Part shown: positions 44,424 through 53,223 of the stretch, in pieces
How positions within the stretch are numbered: position 1 is the stretch's first letter
How the letters are laid out: each line of letters opens with the position of its first letter
From: Paramarasmius palmivorus
Lineage: Eukaryota; Basidiomycota; Agaricomycetes; Agaricales; Marasmiaceae
Direction: 5' to 3'
Assembly (NCBI GenBank): GCA_037176845.1
Contig: JAYKXP010000048.1
Coordinates: 346,420-410,419, forward strand
DNA length: 64,000 bases
The notes under the pieces: model-generated
Seen by the model: the letters and a program-made list of their open reading frames with translations, nothing else
Told to the model about the DNA's origin: nothing
The model's database searches: none
Program-made: the position numbers and the translations under genes

Positions 44424-45844
44424 ATGTCCCAGTCGCAATCGAACGTCTCTGCCGCTCCTGCTCAACCCAACAACCAAATTCAATCATCTACGGACCCGAA
44501 GGACGTACGCGCTCGGTTGGATGCATTGGTGAGGTTTATCGCGGCTCCGTGTGCTTTAGATGTTCTGATACTTGTTTCGACAGTCCACGAACTCGAGCAA
44601 AGAGAAGAACAATTTGGAGCTGATCAAGACCTGGCTCGAGGATCTGAACCAAGCTTTTCCTGGACATGCAACGGATGTCGCTCCGTGTGTTCTTTTCTAC
44701 AGGTGCGGTAATACCCATTTCGTTCTCATTCTCCTTGCTGATTTGTGTCTATAGCGCTCTAGAGGAATACATCGGAAAAGTACAAAACCGCTCCGGGCTC
44801 TGGAAACGACGAGGTACGGTGAATCTGAGTAAGGTGAAGAACGAATACCTATTGCTCCGGGTATGTCCCTCTCGAGCTGGATTCTAGTGACGCGTTCTTG
44901 ACCTCTTTCTAGCCCCAATCGGCCCAACCTCAATCGACCACCTTCTCCTCAAGAGCCATCACTATGGCCGACCACACTGCCAGAACCCTCACAGTTATTG
45001 GGGAAACAGTCCCAGTAGCTGCTCCTTTGAAAGGTGTAGGGAACGCCTTGGAACGTATTGTCGAGCTCGCGAAGGTCATAATCAAAATAGATTCACCCCA
45101 GTTCGACTAGCTGAATGACATCTGTTACAGACCGCTCGAGGCAATAGAGCCGAAGCGACGCGGCTGAGGAAAGAGGCAGAGCGCATAAAGCAACTGCTCA
45201 CTGACAAACTTGGAAATGTACAAAACATTGATAAGGAGGTCGAGAAAGACCTTCGCGCATTCGAAGCGTATGTCACTAATGTCACTTCCAGCCGTACTGG
45301 TTTCATACTGATTTCTCTTGCTTGTTAGCGAGCTAAATACGATACTAGTTGATCTTGAGCAGGTCCAGAGGTCTAATGGAAAGCGGCCACAAGCTTTCCT
45401 GTTCGCAAAGGACCAGAAAGATGAACTGCGAGGTTTCCAGCAAAGACTAGACGACGCGTTCAAGGCTTTTTTGGTATGTGTTCACTGTGTCGGAACGCTT
45501 AATCTAACATCTGCTTAGACTGCCAATATCGTGGCCGTACGGCTTGGGGTAGCTCGCCCTGAGATGTTGGCGACTAAGCCGGCCAACTTGAAAGATGTTA
45601 GTTCTTCCTCGACGTAATGTGACTTTACCGCTGATAGCTCTTTTAGGACGTACAGAAAACAGACGATGATATCAACAAAGAAGGCACCGATTTAGCTTCG
45701 AGTGCTGTGTTCCGTAGTACTAGAGTAATTCAATGCAAAGCGCCCAAGCAACAGCTTTCGCTCGGCGCTTTTTTTTTTTTCAATTTGGTGTGGACGGGCT
45801 CCGCTCACGCAAAGTTCAACGTGGGATCCTTCCTTCTTGATTGA
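44424..45844 (+). CDS. HeLo/MLKL-NTD-like helical protein, copy B, 349 aa
   Basis: Eight exons keep phase: 44424-44528, 44584-44702, 44755-44860, 44913-45074, 45131-45267, 45329-45473, 45519-45596 and 45647-45844. Residues 1-35 are polar and disordered (MSQSQSNVSAAPAQPN). Residues 36-110 form a helical segment (LELIKTWLEDLNQAFPGH; KVQNRSGLWKRR). Residues 125-258 carry the core: a small/hydrophobic helix (VPVAAPLKGVGNALERIVEL), then three charged amphipathic helices (RAEATRLRKEAERIKQLL; ELNTILVDLEQVQ; QKDELRGFQQRLDDAFKAFL). This order and spacing match the MLKL N-terminal/HeLo-like bundle used in agaric STAND and cell-death proteins. The match is by pattern, not search. The tail ends in a Phe run encoded by T12. 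In MLKL and HET-S the bundle permeabilises membranes; that role here is inference. Confidence 0.7.
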
Positions 45845-46189
45845 TTGATTGATTGCAGGGCACACTCAGGGTAGTGCTGACGTCATTGCCCGCTCGCGAG
45901 TCACTCGACTTATCCTCGAAATCCTTTCCTATACAAGTATATACATCACCATCTCCTCTAATGATAAACGCACAACGTTTGCTCATAGTACACATTCTAG
46001 AATCCGGTCCCATGTATCATTCAGAACATGTACTCTAGGCGAAATACAGTCAGTGTGTTATGTTGCCTCATCGATCCGAGTCGAGTGGATGTAAATGCTT
46101 ATTGGTGGTTAGCAAGTATTATGTCCCGGGCGTGAAAGAAGTGCTAGCGTATAGTATATACGTATGTACATCCGAACCAATCTACGGTA
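45845..46189. other. convergent spacer of the second HeLo-like/pseudokinase pair
   Basis: It begins with four GATT units at 45839-45856. A segment near 45873-45890 (TGACGTCATTGCCCGC) recurs near 52835-52852 beyond copy E, so 3' flanks are duplicated too. No gene is seen. Confidence 0.5.
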
Positions 46190-47600
46190 TTCAGGTTGTA
46201 TGACCCTTCACCGTCTCTCCTCAACATCGCGAACATCGACTTCAAGTGAAGGCATAAATGCATAACCCTGTATGTAGCCGTATGTAGTACTATATACCTT
46301 GCTTTTCCATGCCGATGGGTACCTTCAGATTGTGAACGAAACACCCACAGCCTCCTCTTCTACTTCTTCATCTCGTTGGATGAACCATCCCCATAGCCCG
46401 AGGTCTTCCGAACGGGCGCAAAACATCTTCTCATCTGCCCCATCCGAATTCGAGTGTTGTTCGTTTAGATAGCCATATTCACGTCCTTCTTCGTCGAGAC
46501 CGGCTCTTTTGTTCGGATCGTAGGCGAGCCGAACGGTAAAGCTGTAAAGTTTCTCCTTTCTTTCTCCATCTGTGTTAGCCACGACAACACTCGATCATCT
46601 AGCTCTTCTTTTTCTCACACCACCGCCTTCTCTTTCTCCCAGTCTAAGCACTTCTATTCCAATCCAACATCCCTTCGGCCCCTACAGACACAGGAAACAA
46701 TTCCCACTCACGATCTCTACAACAGGCCACGCCCTTCGTCGGTTGCTTCAAGGGTACCCTGCTACACCGACACAAGCTTCTTGTCCAATGGCCCGGGCTT
46801 ATCGAGGAGACCAGAAAGGAAGGGTCCAAGGGATGCGAAGCCTTTAATGAATGCCTCTTGCGCATGTGTTGGGTGGCGATGTAGCAAGAGAAGGAGTGTA
46901 AATGGCCTAAACCCGACGGCTGACACAGGATCCCAGGAGCTTGCTTGTTCCAGAGTGAAAAAGTAGTGCTTGTCCTATCGAGTCGGAGTCGGAGTGGGAG
47001 TCTGTTGAAGGGTTGAGCATTATCATGGGGACCTCTTCGTCGCCAGACGTGGAGAAGCCTCCGTATACGACGCCGTTTTCGTGTAAAACCGTGATTCCCG
47101 AGGTACTCAGTTGAATATAGTCTTGAGGGCGGGGTGTTGAAGGGGATTAGGTGTTGGATTCCATGGGTATACGCACAATGAAGGATGAGTGAAATATTGA
47201 GTGTGAGGTAGGTCGAAGAGGTGTGAGGAGGTTGAGGAAAGTGTGAGGACGCCAGAGTCTTCGTTACATTGCGCAGAGAGTAGATTCGAGGTGCACACTG
47301 TCGTACGATTCAGTAGAGTAGAAAGGAAAGAGAAGAAAGACCGTACACTGATTATAAATCAAAGTCCAAATTTTCTTTGCCCTCCTCATCATCTACAGAC
47401 CCATGCCCATTGCCAAGTGTAGCGTGGTGAAGCTTTATTCTTCATACGAGTGAGAGGATAACCCCAATTTGGTCTACGTCTGTAAGGAAAGGTCCATGAG
47501 ACATGAAGCGAACACCCTTTCGGGCACTACAGTGGAGTGGGTGTGAGCACGCCGCGTCGCTGAGTTTGGTTGTGGCCGAGCGTCGGAATCGGAGGTGCGT
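46190..47600 (-). pseudogene. pseudokinase gene, copy 3, heavily decayed
   Basis: Scattered homology follows the order of the intact copy. Near 47.55-47.58 kb lies the promoter segment, near 47.39-47.46 kb the first-exon equivalent (DDEEGKENL; CCCATGCCCATTGCCAAGTG on the plus strand), and near 47.0-47.1 kb the segment for the poly-Ser/Asp and VVHGGFS-like part. Near 46.3 kb comes the tail (FRSQSEGTHRHGK). Frames are broken repeatedly and the catalytic-loop equivalent cannot be read through. It is clearly non-coding. Confidence 0.7.
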
Positions 47601-48597
47601 AGGAGAGATGGATTGCGAAGTCCTAGGAATGGGCTGGAATGGGCCGCAAAGAAAAAAGGGAAGAGGCGCTGAACGAGAAATCTTAAACGTAGCATTCTGC
47701 ACGCATACCTCATGTTGCCTGCACCATGTCCGCAGAGATATCTATTATCTAAGATTTCCTCATAGAGGGTGTTTAGCTGTGTTTAGAATATTATTCGGTG
47801 TTCATTACGTGGTATGTATGTACGTAGATATCGGCTAGTAAACTTTTCCACCGAGTGGCACTACATACCGGTCCTTAGGCTCGTTCCCACCCGCTTCGCA
47901 GATTTGAAATTTTTTTGATGGGAGGCTGAGTTCTGCGAAGCGGCTGGTACACTTCGCAAGCTTGGATATATCGGGAAGGTGTGTGAAAACGAACTTAGTG
48001 AAATCACGATGTTTCTCCACTGCCCCCGAAATCAGAATTGTACTTCCTACTACACTATCCCTCTATACTATCATTAGAACACACTCAACATATTCCTCAT
48101 AGTCGCAAAAAGTGAGAATTCATGGCAAAGACCTAAATAGAAACCATAATAAGTTGAAAAGCAGAAATCTGAACTGTTATCAGGCTCACTCATCTGGTAG
48201 TTTCGCCATATCGTCCTCATCTTCGTCTTCAACCGCAAAATCAACCTCATCTATGTCCTTCAAACGATTTCAGGACATTGCTGAAACTGGCTCGGAAACG
48301 TCATCCTGGCCATTATACCCCAATTTCGCTGGGTGAAGACGCTAAACCATGGTCCAATATGACCTTGGATGTGATAGCATGGGTCAACTTCCGCGTGTGG
48401 CTGTTTCCGAGGTGCACATCATGCGTAGACTTTCTTACCTATTTATCAATTAGCTATTAGATACACAATACAGAAGATCGGTGGAGGAACATGTCTTGAC
48501 ACCCACCTTGACTAGCCAGCCGCTCACCAACGAAAGCTCAATTTCACCAAGTTCGTTTTCACACACCTTCCCGATATATCCAAGCCTGCGACGTGTA
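47601..48597. repeat. 57-bp inverted repeat (arms 47948-48004 and 48541-48597)
   Basis: The two arms share TTCGTTTTCACACACCTTCC and CGATATATCCAAGC in opposite orientation, with about four mismatches in 57 bp. The left arm lies in a short minus-strand frame (FTKFVFTHLPDISKLAKC, 48020-47838), so the repeat may be a duplicated gene fragment. The 536-bp loop has no supported gene. Confidence 0.75.
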
Positions 48598-48732
48598 CCA
48601 GTCTGTACGGTGACTTGCCCTTACCCCGAGCGACCATCAAAATCTTTACCAAACCTTACCTCGTCCCTTTCCGACTCTCGGATTCCACGATTTCTAACAG
48701 CGAGGGAGGGCAAGCGTCACCGTACAGACTGG
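48598..48732. mobile_element. MITE-like foldback element, 135 bp
   Basis: Perfect 17-bp terminal inverted repeats CCAGTCTGTACGGTGAC (48598-48614) and its complement (48716-48732) are extended by a further GCCC/GGGC with a two-base offset. No coding capacity and no clear target duplication. Its left end abuts the right arm of the inverted repeat ending at 48597. Confidence 0.55.
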
Positions 48733-48903
48733 CTTGCGAGTCTAACCGGTCCTTACCAATCTAGATTAAAAAAAAAAAAGCGATCAACGGAAGCTGTTGT
48801 TTGATCGGAAGGTACAAATTGACGGAACACGATACTCAAAGCTGTAATCCAGTCACTGCCTTCAATCATTGTTTTCTCTTCGCCCTAGCAAGGGCCATCA
48901 GCG

Positions 48904-50103
48904 CTAGTTCCTAAGTCGCGGCGGGTAACTTACCTTCTTGGAGACATCGGGCGTCTGGCAAATTGAGCTTGTACGCGCCTCGAGTCGAGCCATACCAAAT
49001 CGTAAGGCCATCGTGCTAGCAGTCTGCACAATCGTCAGAGACTTGATATAGGTACCACGACAAAGACATACCAAGAACGTCTTGAATGCATCGTCTAGCC
49101 TTTGCTGCAGCCCTCGCAGTTCGTCTTTATGATCCTTTGAGAACAGAAGACCTTGGAGCTGCTTTCCTTTGAGCCTTTGGAATCGTTCGAGGTCAATCAA
49201 GATGACATTGAGAGAGCTTTCAACAGGATAGGTCAGCGTGTAGCAACAGGAAATACGAGAGAAACCGACATACACTTCGAATGCACGAAGGTCTTGCTCA
49301 ACTTCCTTATCAATCTCCGCACTTCCGAGTTTGTCGGTGAGCAGTTGCTTAATGCTATCTGCGTGCTTGCCCAACCGAGTTGCTTCTTCCCTGTTGCCTC
49401 GGGCGGTCTGCAAATCATCCAGTCAGCGAACCGACGGTCAGGTTCGAAAGCTTACCTTTGCGAGTTCGGCAATACGCTCCAGAGCGGACCCCACACCTTT
49501 CAGAGGAGCAGCTCCAGGAACCGTTTCTCCGATAACTGAAAGGGTCCTAGCGGTATGATCGACCATCGTGATGGCTCTTGAGGATGTAGCCGGTTGAGAT
49601 TGACTGGAATGAGGCTAGGAATGAAATGTGAATACATGTTCATCGAGCAATGTTTTGCAGATGCGTACTCGAAGCAATAGGTACTCAGTCTTCACTTTGT
49701 TCAAATTCACTGTACCTCGTCGGTTCCAGCGAGTTGAGCGGGTTTGAGCCTTGCTCATGTATTCATCGAGCGCCCTTTAGAAAACACTTCAACGCAGAGA
49801 AAGAGATGTGTGTAAAGATTGACGCACGTGTAGAAAAGAACACACGGAGCGGTATCTGTCGTGTGTCCAGGAAAGACTTGATTCAAATCGTCGAGCCACG
49901 TCTTCACCAAATCCAAGTCTTTCTGCTTGCTCGACTTCGTAGGCTGTCAAAACAAGAATCAGTTGACTTGCGCACACGGAGCGGCGATAACTCCTCACCA
50001 ATGCGTCCAAGCGAGCGCGTACATCCATCGGGTTGTTGGAGGATTGGATTTGGTTATCGGGTTGGGCAGGAGCGTTTGGAGCGTTCGACTGAGACTGCGA
50101 CAT
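48904..50103 (-). CDS. HeLo/MLKL-NTD-like helical protein, copy D
   Basis: ATG at 50103 (MSQSQSNAPNAPAQPDNQ). It follows the family exon plan: DLDLVKTWLDDLNQVFPGH, then an exon with RGTVNLNKVKTEYLLLR, then the core GAAPLKGVGSALERIAELAK, NREEATRLGKHADSIKQLL, SLNVILIDLERFQRL and RLDDAFKTFL. The last part reads MALRFGMARLEARTSS and SKKVSYPPRLRN before the stop at 48904. Compared with copy B it lacks the final DVQK-type exon and the Phe-rich tail, because the frame continues through what was a splice donor (GTAAGT). One Asn is lost in KLGSAEIDKEV. All joins stay in frame, so it is probably expressed in a C-terminally shortened form. Confidence 0.65.
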
Positions 50104-50949
50104 AGTTTCGTTCTAGGTGGGGGCAAGCAAGGGTAATTGCTGTAGAACGATACTAGCATTCATCGAACCGGCCATTGGGCGTTAACCGTGCTGTTAAAAT
50201 GAATATGCCCCTATGAAACACCTATATCGATGACTTTTCCGTATAGATGAATCAATGGCAGTACTCACGATGCCTGATTCCTGAACAGCATTACGACGAC
50301 TACAGCGGGAAGGGCCCATTATCGAAAGTGATGGGAATCTCCCGTATGCGGAAATATCATTTGAAGCAGATATGGGGCATTGAAGGTTGCGAAAGGAACG
50401 ATGGTGAGGGAAGGAAACAAGTTCTCAGTCTCGAGACGCGAACGAAAAAAGGCCACGTGCACCTTGGGCGTCTAACACCCTTTGTCCGAAACCGCCATGT
50501 CGTAGTCCAGAACGACTCTGCAAAAGGAGTGCGCAAGAATCAAGATCACCTATGTAGGCCTAATTCTCTCGCATCTGATCCACCGTCCCGTATCGTGTTG
50601 GTTAACCTATGAATGCATACCGATAACCTCTGCCCCAACGTCTTGCGGATTTCAAAGTGACGTCTGACTTGAAGACCTTCTCTCCTCTGCATCTCCAGCA
50701 CTAACACATCGGCTGGAGAAAGAAGACCATCCGCGATTCAGAGTTTCTGATGCTTTGGAGATGGTGCATTCCGATTCGAGCATTTCGATCGCAAGTATTT
50801 CGTCAAGTCACGCCCTGCATGTTCTCGGCTCTCAAGCTTGAAGGCCACAGTACGTATATATCAGGTACATCCCTCTGCACATACCCATGCTGAATGATGT
50901 CAGTAGCTGCCAATTTCATTTCATTTCCAATAATCCAATCTCCCGAGTT
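50104..50949. repeat. upstream module and duplicated flank of copy D
   Basis: Immediately beyond the ATG on the minus strand lies the family 5' module (50104-50200, complement of CAATTACCCTTGCTTGCCCC and TAGAACGAAAC). The 50390-50600 part is shared with 42900-43130. No intact gene is visible, although an open plus-strand stretch exists at 50247-50612. Confidence 0.55.
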
Positions 50950-51225
50950 CTACGAGTAATCTCTCGCATCTTGCGGCAAGCCTAGTGTACGCCATTGGAA
51001 GCTCAGCGAAGCAACCTCGCTTCCTAAGCTACTTTCATCCATTGCCAACGGTCCCCTTGTTTCGTTCTGTGCAACTTCAAGACTCCGAGAGTCGGAAATG
51101 TCAATGTCCCCATCTCCTTTGGGGTAGGGGGGACTCAGCGTAACATGAATATCTCTGATATCGAAACCTCTCCGCTGGTGAGTCAACTTTACCAAGAAGT
51201 CGTCAGAATGCGGTTCAGGCATCAT
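50950..51225 (-). CDS. small acidic protein, 91 aa
   Basis: A single uninterrupted frame from ATG at 51225 begins MMPEPHSDDFLVKLTHQ, contains GDGDIDISDSRSLEVAQNE, and ends at 50950. It is divergent from HeLo-like copy E with 191 bp between starts. Decayed relatives lie at about 43150-43240 (MTPEQHSEDDLPE) and 52976-53055 (relic of the SRSLEVAxNE part). It may be a duplicated gene piece rather than a functional small protein. No domain is recognised. Confidence 0.4.
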   Translation of the reverse strand: MMPEPHSDDFLVKLTHQRRGFDIRDIHVTLSPPYPKGDGDIDISDSRSLEVAQNETRGPLAMDESSLGSEVASLSFQWRTLGLPQDARDYS

Positions 51226-51309
51226 GAGTGCGGATATCGTGAATGATTCTCCTATACGGAAGGCTAATGAATATAGGTGTTTCTAGGGGCATATCTGCTT
51301 TAACAGCGC

Positions 51310-51416
51310 GGTTGACGCCCAATGGTCCCGGTGGATGGATGCTAGTATCGTTTCATCAGCAATTACCTTGCTTGCCCCCCACCAAGATTTCCGCAACTAG
51401 CACCTAGAAGAAAACG
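51310..51416 (+). promoter_or_regulatory. conserved 5' module of HeLo-like copy E
   Basis: It has the same ordered blocks as before copy B: GACGCCCAATGG, GGATGGATGCTAGTATCGTT, CAGCAATTACCTTGCTTGCC, CCAAGATTTCCGCAACT and CACCTAGAAGAAAACG up to the ATG. Confidence 0.6.
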
Positions 51417-52827
51417 ATGTCCCAGTCGCAGTCGAACGTTTCATCCGCCCCCACTCAACCCAACAACCAAATTCAACCATCTAAGGACCCGAAGGACGTA
51501 CGCACTCGTTTGGATGCATTGGTGGGTGTTATGGCGACTTCGTGTGTTTTAGGTGTTCTGATACTTGTTTTGACAGTCTCCGAACTTGCGCAAAGAGAAG
51601 AAAAATCTGGAGCTGATCAAGACCTGGCTCGAGGATCTGAACCAAAGGTACCCAGGCCATAGAACGGATGCCGTTCCGTGTGCTTGGTTCTACAGGTGCG
51701 ATCGGATTTGGCTGGCTCTCGTTCGACTTGCTGATTAGTTTGTCTTAGTGCCCTGGAAGAATACATCGGGAAAGTGCAGAACCGTTCGAACCGATGGAAT
51801 AGACGAGGGACTGTGAATCTGAGTAAGGTGAAGAAGGAATACCTATTGCTCCGGGTATGTCTCCCTCAAGCTGGGTTCCAGTGACATGACCTTGACCTCT
51901 TTCTAGGCCCAACCTCAATCGACCACCTTCTCCTCAAGAGCCATCACTATGGTCGATCACACTGCAAGAACACTGGCAGTCATCGGAGAAGCAGTTCCAG
52001 GAGCTACTCCATTGAAGGGCATAGGAAATGCTTTGGAGCGTATTGCGGAGCTTGCAAAGGTCAAAAGAATTTCCTGATCATCAACTGGTTTACTTACTGA
52101 AGATCTTGCAGACCGCTCGAGGTAATAGGGCTGAAGCGACGCGGCTGAGGAAAGAGGCAGAGCGCATCACGCAACTGCTCACTGACAAACTTGGAAGTGC
52201 GCAAAACATTGATAAGGAGGCCGAGAAAGATCTTCGCGCATTTGAAGTGTATGTTAATGTCCCTTTTGACTGTGCTGTTTCCGCACTGATTACTCTTGCT
52301 CGTAGCGAGCTTAATACGATATTGGTTGACCTTGAGCAGTCTCAGAGGTTCAATAGAAAGCGGGCCCGAGCGTTCTTCTTTGCAAAGGACCAGAAAGACG
52401 AACTGCGAGGTCTCCAGCAAAGACTAGACGATGCGTTCAAGGCGTTTTTAGTACGTGTTCGCCATAGCGTATGCATTGAGTATCTGAATGCTTAATCTGA
52501 CATCTAGACTGCCAACATGGTGGCCATACGGCTTGGGGTAGCTCGCCCTGAGATGTTAGCGACTAAGCCGGCCAACTTGGAAGATGTTGGTTCTTTCTCG
52601 ACGTGATGTGATTTTACTACTAATAGTTCTTTTAGGATGTACCGAAAACAGGCGATGATATCAACAAAGAAGGCACTGACTTAGTTTCGAGTGTTGTGGT
52701 TCGCAATACTAGAACTATTCAATGCAAATCGCCCAAGCAACAGCTTTCGCTCAGCGCTTTTTTTTTTCTATTTTCCTTCCTTCCCTACTTGACAATAGTA
52801 GGTTCAAAGGGGCTAGCGCTGTATTAG
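51417..52827 (+). CDS. HeLo/MLKL-NTD-like helical protein, copy E
   Basis: It is closest to copy B with the same eight exons and intron positions. It starts MSQSQSNVSSAPTQPNNQ. Core segments are VPGATPLKGIGNALERIAEL, RAEATRLRKEAERITQLL, ELNTILVDLEQSQRF and RLDDAFKAFL; then comes a MVAIRLGVARPEMLATKP exon. The last exon (DVPKTGDDINKEGTDL) ends in LSLSAFFF encoded by a T10 tract, with a stop at about 52825. Exon 2 carries a changed loop (NQRYPGHRTDAVPCAW). All joins are in frame. Function and topology are inferred as for copy B. Confidence 0.68.
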
Positions 52828-53186
52828 ATTTTTGACGTCATCACCCGCACCCTCTCATCTTTCTTCAGACTCAACTTATCCAACAATTGCAGTTACTGGG
52901 ATTAGAATCCCCAGTAAACATGTACTAGTATCCTGTTAGTACATATAATCCTAATCATGTTCAATCCTTCCCCTCAACCATCGTCCATCGCCAACGATCC
53001 CCATGTCTCGTTCCGTGCAACTTCGAGACTCCGACAGTCGGAAATGTGGTTCCTAAACAGGGAAGCATAGGACCAGGGTCAAAGTCGAGTCGGCAAAAAT
53101 GTCTCGAATCTTCGGAGGTCGGCGCAAAAACGCCTTTCCTGAGAACTTGGCATGTGTTCTGCTCTTGGGGAGTGATTTGGCGTACG
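52828..53186. other. spacer with a relic of the small acidic ORF
   Basis: The segment 52976-53055 repeats part of 51030-51110 (GCAACTTCGAGACTCCGA, CAGTCGGAAATGT). The rest is the upstream region of the tyrosinase gene. Confidence 0.5.
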
Positions 53187-53193
53187 TATAAAA
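53187..53193 (+). promoter_or_regulatory. TATA box of the tyrosinase gene
   Basis: TATAAAA lies 37 bp before the ATG at 53224 but only 4 bp before the in-frame ATG at 53197. Transcription therefore probably begins between these two ATGs, and 53224 is the likely start codon. Confidence 0.6.
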
Positions 53194-53223
53194 GGCATGG
53201 CGACTCGTATCGACCTTAACGCG

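Noticed and set aside
45839..45856. (GATT)4 repeat
   Set aside because: Too short to be notable by itself.
50247..50612. 121-codon plus-strand frame in the flank of copy D
   Set aside because: The same segment at 42.9-43.1 kb is not open, and there is no codon bias or domain; it is duplicated promoter-side sequence.
36757..52827. Poly(T)/poly(A) at the end of HeLo-like copies as evidence of retrocopies
   Set aside because: All copies keep the same introns and upstream module, so they arose by DNA duplication.
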